From Mikania micrantha (taxonomy: Eukaryota > Streptophyta > Magnoliopsida > Asterales > Asteraceae): DNA of 64,000 bases. The translations under genes were made by a program, and so were the position numbers. This document shows, in pieces, positions 21,481-34,667 of the stretch (the first letter of the stretch is position 1; each line of letters starts with the position of its first letter). The DNA lies in assembly GCA_009363875.1 (NCBI GenBank), contig CM018680.1, positions 68,649,139 to 68,713,138 of the forward strand, read 5' to 3'. Below the pieces are notes generated by a model that saw nothing but the letters and a program-made list of their open reading frames with translations, did no database searches and was not told where the DNA came from.

Positions 21481-21768
21481 GTATGACCAAGGTGCGGGTA
21501 TTATGAGACTTTCATTGTAGATAATATCTAATACAGATGGATAGGTTGAGAGTGTGGTGTGTGGGGATACTTTTGACATGTTAAATAAACCCTGGGTAGT
21601 TAGGTTGATGTTCGAATGGGTTGTATTATGACTCTCTTTGTATCAAAACTCTATGGTTTTATAAAACTGATATCGTAGTAATAACATGTTTTATTTCAGT
21701 ATATATGTTGTGTATTGTGTGTGCACATGTGTGTTAATATCAAACCTTTATGAACAACAACTGGATAT

Positions 21769-22164
21769 CATATTGAAATACCTTGGGTGGCAACATATCT
21801 ATTGTCTGTGTGACAACGCATCTAAATACCTTGTGTGGTATCATATCGAAATACCTTTTGTGGTATCATATCGAAATACCTTGTATGGTAACATATCTGT
21901 TGTCTGCGTGACAACGCATCTAAATACCTTGTGTGGTATCATATCGAAATACCTTGTGTGGTAACACATCTAAATACCTTGTGTAGTATTATATAGAAAT
22001 ATCTTGTGGGGTAACATATCAATTGTCTGTGTGACACGTATCAAATTCTTGTATGACAATATATCAAAAACATGTGTGAGAACATATTGAAACATGGGTG
22101 ATGTTGTATCTAGTGTGAACAATAACATTTATGTATCACAATATCGTGTGTTGTGTGATACTAT
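21769..22164 (+). repeat. Tandem hairpin units, about 25-bp period, copy 2
   Basis: Duplicate of 10245-10640 with no obvious differences. It lies between the leader ORF and gag. A TTTTTTTCAG acceptor-like site follows at about 22291-22300. Confidence 0.7.
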
Positions 22165-22393
22165 AACATGTTTTTGAAATAACAAGACTGAGTATAACTA
22201 AAACATCTGTGTGATTACTGTTTGTTAAGAACATATATGGATAATATCAATGTAGCTATACTATATTCTTATAATCACATATCAACATGATTTTTTTCAG
22301 TATGACTGAAAATGGTTGAATTTATGTGACTGAAAGGGTTATATCTTTAATATTCTTGAACTGACTTGAGTTTATCTGCATGTGAGTAGAACA

Positions 22394-23731
22394 ATGGCTC
22401 CAAAAAGAGGTCGACCAGCTAAGAAACGACTGAGAACAAAATTAAACCTTAAACGAATCAAGTTCAACCAGTTAATCCAGAATCAAATCAGTATTCACCT
22501 ATCAATTTGGAAGCGAACATGGTTCCACTTTAAATCCTCAAACAAATGTAGTTCCACCTTAGAACTCAGAAGTGAATACGGTTCCTCCTACAACTGCAAG
22601 TGGATCCGAACTGAACGAAGCAATGATAGCACGAATTGTGAAAGAACAATTATCTATTGTAGTTCCTGGTATCTTAACACAACATCAACAACATTTACTT
22701 CTGATTCTGGTGGGAACCATGATCACTTTGAACACAATGCTACTGGTTGACTCTTAGAAACACATCATACCACCGGTACAACAACAACTGTTCCTGATCC
22801 ACCACAGCTGGGATGTACTTATAAGTACTCTGCTTCCAGCAACCCTCCTACTTTCACAGGTAAAGAAAGAGAGGATAGACTTTTGACATGGATCGAGGAA
22901 ATGGAAACTAAGCTCAAAATCAGCCAATGGTTGGCGGAGCATATGGTGTCTTATGCTTCTTGTTCTTTAAAAGATTGAGCTTTAACCTGGTGGAATACCC
23001 AAGCGAAAATTTTGGGTTCAACCAGAGTCGATGCTATGGGCTGGAACAATTTTAAAACTCTTATTATGTCAGAATACTACCCAATCACTGAAATCCAGAA
23101 ACTGCAAGATGAATTCTGGAACCACTCTATGGTCGGTGCTGATTGTCTAGCTTATACTGATCATTTTCATGAACTTACTTGCTTACTTCCCAATATGTTT
23201 CCTACGGAAGCAGCTTTGATTGAGAAATACATCAAAGGTTTAGTTCCCCAGATTCAGGGAATGGTGACTGTAGCTGAACCAACCACCCTCAAACGTACCA
23301 TTTTGTTAACCACTAAGCTTACTGATGAGGTAGTAAGAAGTGGTACTTTGTCAACGAAAACTCAGATGACTGTGGGCTGTAGTGATCTCAGTACCTCCAG
23401 TACCATAAGGGGCACCAAACGAAAGTGGTTTGGAAAAAGAAAAACCAAAGCTCTGGCTGAGACTAGCCAGAGCAAACGAACTGTGAAAAATTAAGGTGCA
23501 GCTATTCCGTAGAGGAAAGCGTATGCCGGGCAGGCACCCAAATGCAAAAAGTGTCCATATCATCGTACAGGATCATGTCCTGTTTGTGCAAACTGTAATC
23601 GAGTCGGACCCTATACCAGATATTGTAACTTTCCTGCTCGTCAAACAAATCAAGCACCATGACAAACCACTCAAAAAAATCGGTCATGCTTCAAGTGTGG
23701 AAACCCAGACCATTTCATGCGAAACTGTCTG

Positions 23732-23765
<34 letters not shown>

Positions 23766-26700
23766 TCAATCAAAGGAATGAAGCTAAGGTAGAGCTTTCC
23801 AGATTGGTGCAACAGAGGCTAGGCATGATGCAAACATTGTCACTGATACGTTTCTTCTTAATAATCTATACGTATTAGTTCTGTTTGATACATGGGCAGA
23901 TAAGAGTTTTATCTCTCCTGAATTTGCATCATTACTTTCATTTCCTACGGTAGATTTAGAAAATCCTTATGTCATTGAACTTGCTAATGGCAAGTTGATC
24001 AAAACTAATAGTGTTATTCAAAGTTGTTTCTTGAATCTGAATAATCACCTTTTCAATATCAATTTACTTCCCATTGAACTTGAAAGTTTTGATATCATAA
24101 TCGGTATGGATTGGCTTTCTGAGAACCAAGCGGAAGTTGTGTGTCAAAACAAGGTGATCCGTATTCCATTACCTGAATGTAATACACTATTAGTTCAAGG
24201 GGAACGAGCTGGTCGAAAACTTGGTATCATATCTTGTATGCAAACTCAGAAATGCTTACGAAAAGGTTGTCAGGCCTTTCTAGCACATGTGACAGAGAAC
24301 TGTTCTTCACAAAAACGTATTGAAGATATTCAAGTAGTCAAAGATTTTCGTGAAGTTTTTCATGAGGATATATCAAGACTATCCCCAGTGAGACAAGTTG
24401 AATTTCGAAATTGATTTAATTCCAGGTTCAGCACCTGTTGCTAAAGCTCCTTATCGTTTAGCACCCTAAGAGATGCAAGAGCTTTCAGGTCAACTGCAGA
24501 AATTGTTAGACAAAGGTTTTATTAGACCTAGTTTCTCACCATGGGGAGCACCGATTCTTTTTGTGAAAAAGAAAAATGGTTCATTTAGGATGTGTATTGT
24601 CTACAGGGAACTCAATAAATTAACATTCAAGAATCGTTATCCATTACCACGTATTGATGATCTATTTGATCAATTGCAAGGTGCTACTTATTTTTCAAAA
24701 ATCGATTTAACATCCGGATATCATCAATTACGGATTCATGATGATGATGTTCCTAAAACTGCTTTCAGAAACCGTTACGGACATTACGAGTTTTTAGTAA
24801 TGCCATTTGGGTTAACTAATGCACATGCAGTTTTCATGGATCTAATGAATCGAGTGTGTAGAGCTTATTTGGATAAGTTTGTGACTGTGTTTATTGATGA
24901 TATTCTCATTTACTCCCGAAACCAACAGGAACATGCTCAACACCTGAAACTAATTTTAGAACTTTTAGCACGTGAGAAGTTGAACGCCAAATTCTCCAAG
25001 TGTGAATTTTGGTTACAAGAAGTTCAATTTCTTGGACACGTAGTGAATGAGAATGGTATACAAGTAGATCCTAGTAAGATTAGAGTTTTGAAACAATGGG
25101 AGACATCACGAACCCCAACTGAAATAGGTCAATTCTTAGGGCTGGCAGGTTATTACCGGCGATTCATTAAGAACTTTTTAAAATAGCCTTTCCACTAACC
25201 ACTTTGACGCAAAAAAATTAACCGTTTATATGGGTTACCAATAGGAGGAGGCATTCAAACTGTTGAAACATAAACTCTGCAACGCATCTATACTTTCATT
25301 ACCGAAAGGTACTGATAACTTCACGGTATACTGTGATGCTTCTCGTCATGGTCTCGGGTGCGTGTTAATGCAGAAAGACAAGGTAATTTCTTATGCTTCT
25401 CGATAGTTGAAAATACACGAGAAAAACTATACCACTCATGATTTAGAACTTGGTGTAGTGGTGTTTGCCCTCATAATTTGGAGACATTATCTATACGGAA
25501 CCAAGTGTATTGTATACACTGATCACAAAAGTATTCAACTCATTCTAGATCAGAAAATGTTGAACACGTGACAAAGGCGATGGATAGAACTTCTGAATGA
25601 CTATGACTGTGAAATTTGCTATCACCCAGGTAAAGCGAATGTCGTAGCTGATGCCTTGATTCGCAAGGAACGAGTCAAACCCTTACGTGTGAAAGCGTTA
25701 GGGATGACTATTCAAACTAGTCTAATTTTCTCATATTAGAGAATCTTAGAAACAAGCTTTGCAAGCAACAAACTACCCAGCTGAGGAATTAAGAGGATTA
25801 GACGAACAACTGGAAACCAAAACTGATGGAGTACAGTATTTCAAAAGCCGAATTTAGGTTCCTCTATTCAGTAACATTTGATCAATCATCTTGGATGAGG
25901 CGCACAAATCCAAGTATTCTATTCATCCAGGTGCTGACAAAATGTATAAAGATCTTAGAGATTTTTATTGGTGGCCTGGAATGAAGAAACACATAGTTGA
26001 ATACGTGGATAGATGTTTAACATGTCTTAAGGTTAAGGCAGAACATCAACGACCTTCTAGGTTATTACAACAATTTGAGATTCCCATGTGGAAATGAGAT
26101 CAGATCTCTATGGATTTCATCACTAAATTACCCAGAACATCACGTAATCATGACTCTATATGGGTTATCGTTGATCGTCTTCCTAAATCTGCACATTTCT
26201 TACCCATACGAGAAGATTGCTCCATGGATCAATTAGCTAAACTCTATCTTAATGAGATTGTATCTCGACATGGGGTACCGATCTCCATCATTTCAGATAG
26301 AGATAGTCGATTTATGTCACGATTTTGGAAAACTCTTTAGAATGCTTTGGGCACACAAATCAATATAAGCACAACTAATCGTCCACAAACGGATGGGCAA
26401 ACCGAACGAATCAAACATTGGAAGACATGCTCAGAAGCTGTGTGATTGATTTTGGAGGTAGTTGGGATATTCATCTTCCACTTATTGAATTCTCACACAA
26501 TAACAAGTGACATACCAGTATTCAATGCACTCCATTCGAAGCACTCAATGGACGCAAGTGTAGATCTCCTATCTGCTGGTCGGAGGTAGGTGAAAGTCGG
26601 ATCTTAGGCCCAGAATTCATTCAAGAAACTACAAACAAGATAGCACTAATTTAAGAAATAATCAAAGCTGCAGACGATCGTCTAAAGAATTATGCTGATA

Positions 26701-27145
26701 ATCGTCGTCTACCTTTAGAATTCCAAATAGGTGATCGAGTTATGTTGAAAGTATCACCATGGAAAGGCATTTTTAGATTTGGAAAGCGAGGTAAACTCTC
26801 ACCAAGATTTGTAGGACCATTTAAAATTCAAGAAAAAATTGGAATGGTAGCTTACAGACTTGAGTTACCTCCTGAACTTAGTAAAATTCATGGTGACTTT
26901 CACGTGTCAAATCTGAAAAAGTGGATAACTGATAAATCATTGAACGTACCTCTTGAAGAGATTCAGATCGATGACAAACTCTAGTTCACTGAAGAACCAG
27001 TAGAAGTAATGGATCGAGAGGTCAAAGTATTAAAACAAAGTCTCAATCCAATCATTAAAGTTAGATAGAACTCTCAACGCGGACTCGAATATACGTGGCA
27101 ACGTGAAGATCGTATGAAAGAAAAGTATACTCATTTGTTCCAATA
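22394..27145 (+). pseudogene. Decayed family 2 gypsy gag-pol (gag, protease, RT, RNase H, integrase, C-terminal domain)
   Basis: All parts occur in the usual chromovirus order. Gag starts with MAPKRGRPAKK at 22394 and has its core at 23012-23490. The zinc knuckle CFKCGNPDHFMRNC (about 23688-23729) is followed by an AAC trinucleotide run encoding Asn. The protease has DTWADKSF where DTGA is required. RT spans 24473-25186 with FIDDILIYS intact but MCIVYREL for the usual MCIDYREL. RNase H (about 25270-25680), integrase (HHCC region near 25900, MDFITKLP at 26110, SDRDSRF at 26305) and a C-terminal SPRFVGPFKI segment near 26800 follow. Many stops and frameshifts, including loss of the protease active site, make it inactive. 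A polypurine tract and LTR follow. Confidence 0.93.
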
Positions 27146-27196
27146 AACGATTGCCACAAGATAAGTCTTCACTAAATTTTGGGATGAAATTTTTCT

Positions 27197-27208
27197 AATA
27201 GGAGGAGA
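27197..27208 (+). other. Polypurine tract of the family 2 element
   Basis: AATAGGAGGAGA precedes the LTR start TGTGATAATT at 27210. The same tract is at 5900-5910 before the other + LTR. Confidence 0.7.
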
Positions 27209-27687
27209 CTGTGATAATTACGTTCGAGGATTACGTCATCATTGACTTAAAGCACATGTCATCGTGCTTAAAATCCACGTTAATAGGACGATTGTGATTA
27301 TCACGATTTGAATATACACAAAAAAAATAGAGAACGTAGGGGAAAACCGTGTGAGAATCTCCTTTTTCTAGAGGGATCATCTAGAAAGCGAGTCATTTTG
27401 ATTTGAATATATTCAAACAAAAAGCTGACATAGATGTTAAGTGTATCCTTTTTTTGTAATATGGGTATCATTTTTTTGTAAGTTGGTTCACATCTTAAAT
27501 TTAGCAATTTATGCATTTTCCATAAAGGAGCCGAATTAAACCAAAGTTTCATGTTCGGTTTTGAATTAGAGACGTTAAAAATGATGAATCGACGTCGACT
27601 ATAACCCCTAGCCTTCCAAACTAAGTTCCTGATTTTCCGGAATCATAAAACGAAGAAAACTTTGAAGATATAGCACTCCGGGAGTCT

Positions 27688-27871
27688 TCGCGGTACACCA
27701 AGGCTAAAATGAGGATCCTTGGCGGTACGCAAGGAGTCCAAAATATCTATTGGACTCCGGATACCTTCGTGGTAAGCCAAGACTCAATCCACCTTCCTTG
27801 GCGGTACGCGACGAGTATGGCGGTTTAGAATCATCTCAATTTTCTCAGATTGCATGCATAATGTTTATATT
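27688..27871 (+). promoter_or_regulatory. Decayed dyad array and TATA-like box
   Basis: Variants of TCGCGGTACGCGA (for example TGGCGGTACGCAA) are kept at the same spacing as in the better-preserved LTRs. The last copy is about 53 bp upstream of TTTATATT. Confidence 0.5.
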
Positions 27872-29423
27872 TTTCATTCTCTTGACTCCAACACACACAT
27901 AGACGACCAGATCGAGTTTTTATCATAAAAATCAAGTTCTGAAGCTCTCCAAACGTCCGAATCGAGCTAGGGAACGTTTCTACTAGTCCTGATCATCGTT
28001 TGCATCCGAGAAATCCGTCCAATAGGGTAACGATTCGTTTTATCTTACTAGCTTGATAATGGTTAGATTAGATCTTCTTTTTGAACGTAATGCAATAGTT
28101 AGAATTGTTGATTATTGCCTAGATGATGGCTAGGAATGGTTTGAAACGAAGAAATTAGTATGTTAACGGTTAAATTCTTGTTTTTATCCGTTGTAATGCC
28201 CGGTTATCATGGAACTATATCTTAGACTATAATGGATTCAACCAATTGATTGTAACAATGCTTGTGATTGTTTTGATCATTCCTTGAAATGCTAGGTTAA
28301 ATCCCAGTGTTTCAAACCAATGACAAGCATTAAGATAATCACTGGAATAACGATCTGATGTTTATGATAACAGTCAGATTAGTACATTGAACATGGTTAT
28401 TAAACCTATTCTAATATCAAATTCTTATGTTTCATGATATATGGGTAACCAATAACAAGAATTGACTATTCCTAAGCCAGAAATCTATCTAGAAACTGTT
28501 TCAGTAAGAAAATCAGCAAAAATACCTATTTGGTTAATCTGAGAATATCTTGATTAATCTAGTGATTCATCAACTTTGTATTAGGAACATGAATCATTAT
28601 AGGTTCACACATTATCATACATTGTATATTTTTACATTAAAACAACTAATTAAAGACCTAATATCAGTTTGATGACTCAAAAATACAATGAATTTGACAT
28701 TGAGCGTTCATAAAGATCTAATCAGTAAGTTAAAACATAAATAACTTATTAAACAATAACTAATGCAGAATTAGACCATACTACTAGTCTGTACGTTATT
28801 CTGCTAGCTTTGAGATTTCCGGTGAGTTTCGTACAATCCCTTCTCTTTTTAATGATTTACAAACATTGGGGTATTTCTTTAAAACTGTTTTTGAACATAT
28901 GATATGTATCACTGTTATCTGTGTGATTTCATGTGAACTTGTGATGAACTCGTAAGATTTAATGGGATTTTGCCTGTAACTCTCTATCACAATATAAAAA
29001 AAAGTCCTCATCTCCTAAACTGTATCTAGGGAACCCATGTGGGGCCGAACAGGGAACATTGATAGTACTATCGGCTGACAACTCATTTACTGGGAGGATT
29101 GCATCTCCCCTGGTGTGAATGTTTGTTACATGTTTCCGAAATCCGCTTAATGTTAGTGATAGACATTAAGATAATGAGGCATTCAGATATTAACAGACCG
29201 GTAGTATCTTCGTAAAATTGTAAATTTGTCTGAAAGGAACTAGATATGGGTCCCATGATTATCTTTGAAACTGTATATCGAAAACTTGCATATCATATAA
29301 TACTATGTAAAACAATCATTACGAACTCACTAGCTTTGTGCTGACTTTTCAAACAACATTTTTGCGGGTAGACAGTGACGACGGGTGAGATTTCACTGTA
29401 GGCAATTGTAACTAAATAACTTA

Positions 29424-30383
29424 GGGGCTGTTTGGTAGCATCTGAATGGGTCTGAATCTGAACCATTCAGATTCAGACCGTTTGTTTGGGACATCTGAAC
29501 AAAAAAAAACATCTGAATGGAGGTCTGAATGGTTCAGATGTAAAGAATAGTCTGAATGAAAAAAAAAAAGAGGGGAGTTCAATCCTACCCTCATTTCTCC
29601 CAAAGCCTATCTCTCGTCTCCTCCCCAAAACTTCAAGTTGTAGCCAAGCAAAAGCTTCCCGTCGCCGTTTACGTCTACCACCACCACAGCACCTCTCCGC
29701 CGCCTCCCTCCCCTCTGCCGCACCCCTCCCCTCCGCCGCACACCCTCCCTTCCGGCGCACGTCCTCCCCTCCGCCGCTGCAGGTTCAGCCGCTGCAATTC
29801 CTTCTCTCAGCCGCCGCACACATCTCAGCCGCTGCAAGTCCTCCTCTCAGCACCATGTAAGCACTTATTTTGTGTTGTTCCAACTTTGATTTGTGTTGTT
29901 CCAGCTTTGATTTGTGTTGTGATGTTATGATTTTTTGATGCAAATTGGTTAGTGTTATGTTCCAGCTTTGTTTTGATTTGTAAGCACGTTCTGTTAAGAT
30001 TTTGAGTTGTGATGATCTGATGCAAATGAGATAAATGATGTTTATCCTGTTAATGATGCAAATGTTGTGATGTTCTGTTGCAAATGATGCAAATTGTGAT
30101 TTGTGTTGTGTTTTGATTTTGTAAGCACATCCTGTTTTGTGTTGTGATGTTGTGATGTTCTTATGCAAATTGGTTAATGTTTTGTTCAAATTAAGTTTGT
30201 CTTGTTAACCTTTGCTTGAAAAAAAAAAGACTTCAGAAGGGTAAAATAGTCATTCAGCATATTCATTCAGATGTTCAACCAAACAGTCTTAAGCATTCAG
30301 CACTTAATGATTCAGACCCTCTTAACCATTCAGATATCTTAACCATTCAGTACTTAATGATTCAGATGCTACCAAACGGCCCC
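29424..30383. mobile_element. PIF/Harbinger (Tourist-like) non-autonomous element, 960 bp
   Basis: Terminal inverted repeats GGGGCTGTTTGGTAGCATCT and its complement at the right end, flanked by TTA at 29421-29423 and 30384-30386. The TWA target duplication and GGG...TGTTTGG ends are typical of PIF/Harbinger MITEs. Subterminal ATTCAGA repeats occur at both ends. The interior holds a GC- and CCG-rich stretch (29660-29860) ending at CCATGTAAGC, then T/G-rich intron-like sequence, suggesting a captured host gene piece. No transposase is present. Confidence 0.85.
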
Positions 30384-30573
30384 TTAGTTTGTAAACTATA
30401 ACTGTGGTTGTAATAATGCCTTGTAATGTAATATCTTTAAGTTAATCTGTGTGTTGTGATACCAGATCAAGTAAGTTGCACCCCATCTTTGAGACATCAC
30501 CACTATGCTTTCGCAACCTTCTTAGAGTGATCGGTGACATCATCAACAAGTGACGAGACGTGGGGTTGTGACA

Positions 30574-30800
30574 GGGTGGTATCAGAGCCACAGGTTATAG
30601 AAATTTAGGTTGACTTAGAGACCTATACTATAACCATAGACTCGTATAGTGACACTGAGATCACCAAACATAACTAAAGAACAAAACTTGTTTTCATTAG
30701 TGCCAAGATAATCAGGTGATACGAATTTCAGTTATGAGTGGCCAGCATAACTGTTGTGAGTCTAATTTTACTTGATCCAAATTGATTTTACTTAAAATCT
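30574..30800 (+). mobile_element. Second copy of family 2 5' leader after the LTR
   Basis: TGGTATCAGAGCC begins at 30577 and is followed by sequence homologous, in reverse complement, to 18200-18417, the leader of the minus-strand element. Thus this LTR is flanked by internal sequence on both sides: gag-pol end on the left, element start on the right. The right-hand element is cut off near 30800, where a copia LTR-like stretch begins. Confidence 0.75.
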
Positions 30801-31797
30801 ATCTTGACTCTCACTCGTTCGTTCTAACCCATTACCCGACACAAACCAATCTGTGAGGATGCACACTCTCTCTTTCTTGATTTTCATTTACATAATGTAC
30901 CGTAATATATCTAAGGAAAGGAGAAACTAATTCTATCTATTTATGAAAACACAATCGAGCTAATATAAACAATATAACAAAAATACACCAATAATTTTGT
31001 TAAAATAATCATCATTGGTTAACACTCCCACGCAATTTTGAGTCGTTGGGGGACAGAGGCATAAACTGGACCGAAAACACTGAAAGAGATATTTCGGGAG
31101 CACTTGGTGAATACGTCGGCTTATTGATAGTCGGTTGGAAAGTGAAAGAATGTAACATCTGTGCCGGAATCGTTACCGGAACAGTAATTTGCACAGTAAA
31201 GTGCACAGTAACTTAGGCACAAACCATGTGAACTATTGTATGGTATTGACACATGAGGCTAAACACAAACTATTATGCTATTTTGTTCTGAAATCTACTT
31301 TAAACCTCATGGTTTAACAGTCCGAAACACATCAGACAACACTGAACAAATACACAAATGCTTGATTTGATGCTATTATGTATAAACGTATGTGAGGTTA
31401 AACAAAACAAAACCATAACGGTTGTTACAGAATGCTAAACTGACGAATTATTCGTATAGGTGACGATCTGTACGAATAAATCGGAAGGGTTAACGATCTG
31501 AAATGATGACTGCAAAGTAGAAAACAAAATCAGAAAGTGAAACGTACGATCGTATTCGTACAGTTAGCGCTTTGTACGAAAACGCGCGTAAGTGATGTTT
31601 TCTGACAAAACGGAAACGCTACGAACGATAATAATTTAAGAAAATATAACATTTTCTGTTTTACAATTTTGAAACTCATCAAAATAATTAAAATAAATCC
31701 TTTTAAATTAAAAACACATATATTACGCGCGTTACGATCCGGAAACGCAACGGAGACGAAAACCAAGCAACCAAAACAAACCCGAATACCCTCGAGG

Positions 31798-31806
31798 TAT
31801 TTAAAG
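31798..31806 (+). promoter_or_regulatory. TATA box of the solo LTR
   Basis: TATTTAAAG is followed after about 40 bp by TCTCTCTCTCT and later GAAACCCTAG, typical of plant 5' untranslated sequence, 650 bp into the LTR. This supports + orientation. Confidence 0.55.
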
Positions 31807-32214
31807 CTCAAATGAGGCTTTCAACCTCATTTCTATCATCTCTCTCTCTCTAAACTCATCTTCTCGGTTCCCTTTCTCTCTAGAAACCCTAGATGTCAAT
31901 CCACCGTAACTTGCTCGTTTCTTCATGAAATCGAGTGATTCTTGAACCAAATCAAAGCTTGTGATCTCCTCTACACGAAAGTACAAAGGATCCGACTCAG
32001 AGATCTCAGAATCGAAGGTAATCTGAGCCCAAAGTGGCGATTTTAGGGTTTTCTAACCCATGGTTCGATCCACTTTCTTAGCCGGTTTCAAGCCCTAAAA
32101 ACCTAAGGAAACACCTCAAACACACCTAGAATGAACTAGGAACATGATAGACTTGTTGTGCTAGCCACGAGAGTCAAAATGGGAGGGTTGTACCTGCTGT
32201 GCCGAAGCACCGAA

Positions 32215-32605
32215 TGAAGCCTGCCACAGGCCGGCCGAATGGCCAAGGCCGAATGGCTGTGGCCGACTGAGCCATTCGCTCGGGTCTTCTTCGGTCGGGG
32301 TCCTCTCATTCACCCCTCCTACTTCGGTCGTGAGTCATTCGACTCTCACCCATTTGGTCAAGGCCCTCAGTCGCTCGGTGACACCTCATTCGGCAGCCTC
32401 CTATTCGCCCAAACCCACCTTCGGCCAACCATTCGGCGACACATCATTCGACCTAACCCCTTCGGCCGAGCCTCATCCGCTATAAACTCATTCGGGCCAA
32501 CATTCATTCGTATGAGAGCCCTCAATCGGCCAGGGTCCATTCGAACTAAGCCCATACGGCCAAGCTATTCGGGTAGGCTATGTTATTCGGCCAAGTATGT
32601 GGTAA
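32215..32605 (+). repeat. Degenerate TTCGGCC-rich tract
   Basis: CATTCGGCC-like units of variable spacing occur many times in 390 bp. A 127-residue frame exists but follows the repeat and has no domain character. Confidence 0.6.
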
Positions 32606-33649
32606 TGGTACCAGGGGTTTGACACATGGGTTTGGGGCATGCATGGAAGGTTTAAGTGAACTTTCATGCATGCATGCATGTGTTTGTGCATGGGAAACTT
32701 TTAGGAATTAACTAATGAGAAGCAAACCTTAGTTTTAAACAAAGATGATAAGCTTAAACGATTTCATGCTAAGGCATAAGACATCAATGGGTTGCTAATA
32801 AGATGTTAAACATATAATTGTCTATCACATGGAATTGGTGATAAACAAGGAGTTATGCAATAACACTAAGGATTTTGATTACTACAGACACAAAATGCAA
32901 GGGATCAAGGAATTTAACTAAGTGTTAGTGTAGTTATTAACACCTAATACTTAGTAAGTTGCTATACTATATACAATTAAAGTGGATGGTTCCGTTGAAC
33001 TTTCAAATCTAAATTGTATACACGAACGATTTAAGAAAAACGAAGGAAGCTAAAAACTAAATCTTAGACTTAGAGTTAATCAAGTTGGATTAACCTAAGT
33101 CTAACAACTAAGCTATGCTTTTCTTAAAATACCTTATGATTTTGTTAAATGAAACCAAAAACGAACTTTCTTTAATTAATTAAATGATTTCTAATCTACG
33201 ATTAACTTAAAATGAATACTCTTAAAAAAAGTTTAATTAAAGACTCGTAATGATTAAATTGTGGGATAAGGGTATTAATGGGTAATGAGTTTAGACTAGT
33301 TAGATAGAATCTTAGAAAACACATTAGTAACATAGGACACTTAGTTGCACACCGAGACCAAGCTCTAGATACGACTATTATACATACTTAAGCTACAATC
33401 AAAGAGCGTGCATTATTTGTGGTAACCTTACTTAGCAACACAGGTGAGTTCATTTGTCCATTTTCTAACTATTTTGATTTTACTTCGGGACTGAGAAGCA
33501 TGTTATACATTTTAAACAGATGATTTATAAAATGCTTTTACACTTATTCTTAATGCTTATGCTATAAACTATATGCTTAAACCATACGCCTAATGCTTAT
33601 GCTATAAACTACATGCTTAAACTATATACTCGATGTTAAAGCTTGAACA

Positions 33650-34110
33650 CTTGTACTAAATGCTAATGCTAATGCTAATTGCTAAATGTTAATGCTAAAT
33701 GCTAACACTAAATGCTAATGCTAAATGCTAATACTAAATGCTAATGCTACAAGCTAATACTATATGCTAATGCTAATGCTAAATGCTAATGCTAATGCTA
33801 ATTGCTAAATGTTAATGCTAAATGCTAACACTAAATGCTAATGCTAAATGCTAATACTAAACGCTAATGCTACAAGCTAATACTATATGCTAATGTTAAT
33901 GCTAAATGTTATCACTAAATGCTAATGCTAAATGCTAATACTAAACGCTAATGCTATATACGAATTCCAAGTGCTTATGCTACAATGCTAATACTACAAT
34001 GCTAATGCTAAATTCTAATGCTAATGCTAATGCTAATTGCTAAATGTTAATGCTATATGCTAATACTAAATGCTAAAGCTAACACTATATGCTAAAGCTA
34101 CGGATGCTAT
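33650..34110 (+). repeat. TGCTAA minisatellite
   Basis: Dozens of units of the type AATGCTAATGCTAAATGC, with a higher-order duplication of about 120 bp (33665-33780 repeated at 33785-33900). Confidence 0.85.
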
Positions 34111-34149
34111 AAACACTTGTATGCTTATATGCTTGAATGCTAAAACAAC

Positions 34150-34610
34150 GGTTGGGTCTCTCAGTGCTTGCCTTACCGGTTGTGAATCTATTTGAATGCT
34201 AAAACTATCAACTATGGTAGAACATACCAAATTGGCCTCTCAGTGCTTGCCATGGGGTGTTCTTCATAGTTGGGACTTGAAGAAACAGATCGTTGGCCTC
34301 TTAGTGCTTGCCATAGGGTGACCTTCATAGTCATGACTTGAGGAGTAGACTGATGGCCTCTCAGTGCTTGCCATACAGTGATTCCTCAATGTTCACTCAT
34401 GCTACAAACTTAAACATAATGCTAAAGCTATTGGCTATTTAGAATGGACCAACTGGCCTCTTAGTGCTTGCCAGGAGGTGTTCTTGTAGCTATGACTATT
34501 GTAGATCATGTCGTTTGGCCTCTCAGTGCTTGCCAAAAAGGGTGTTCTACATAGTCGGGATTCTAAGGAGTAGACTGATGGCCTCTCAGTGCTTGCCATA
34601 CAGTGATTCC
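34150..34610 (+). repeat. Seven copies of GGCCTCTCAGTGCTTGCC with 60-100 bp period
   Basis: Copies lie near 34155, 34232, 34294, 34354, 34453, 34517 and 34579, separated by variable GTGTTCT/CATAGTC sequences. Confidence 0.8.
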
Positions 34611-34667
34611 TCATTATCCACTCATGTTGTAAACTTAACGAAATGCTGAAAGCTATAAACGAAATGG

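Larger units (their letters stand above)
18434..22201. repeat. 3.77-kb direct duplication, copy 2
   Basis: Partner of 6909-10677. In this copy the LTR termini are intact (TGTCACA rather than TTTCACA on the + strand) and the block is contiguous with gag-pol on the right and with the element's own primer-binding site on the left. This looks like the original arrangement. Confidence 0.9.
27210..30573 (+). repeat. Family 2 LTR in + orientation, enlarged by insertions (3364 bp)
   Basis: It runs from TGTGATAATTACG to GGGGTTGTGACA. A primer-binding site follows it. It is about 1.2 kb longer than the 2136-bp LTRs because of a MITE (29424-30383) and about 255 bp of extra sequence near 27356-27617. 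It contains a decayed four-copy dyad array at 27688, 27720, 27767 and 27799 (spacing 32, 47, 32) and a TATA-like TTTATATT at 27864. Confidence 0.85.

Noticed and set aside
29473..29930. Overlapping frames on both strands rich in Pro/Ser or Arg/Gly
   Set aside because: Produced by CCG-rich low-complexity sequence inside a MITE; no start context or family match. Kept only as possible captured exon.
32239..32622. 127-residue + strand frame rich in FGR/FIR motifs
   Set aside because: It follows the TTCGG repeat inside a solo LTR; no domain and no homologous second copy.
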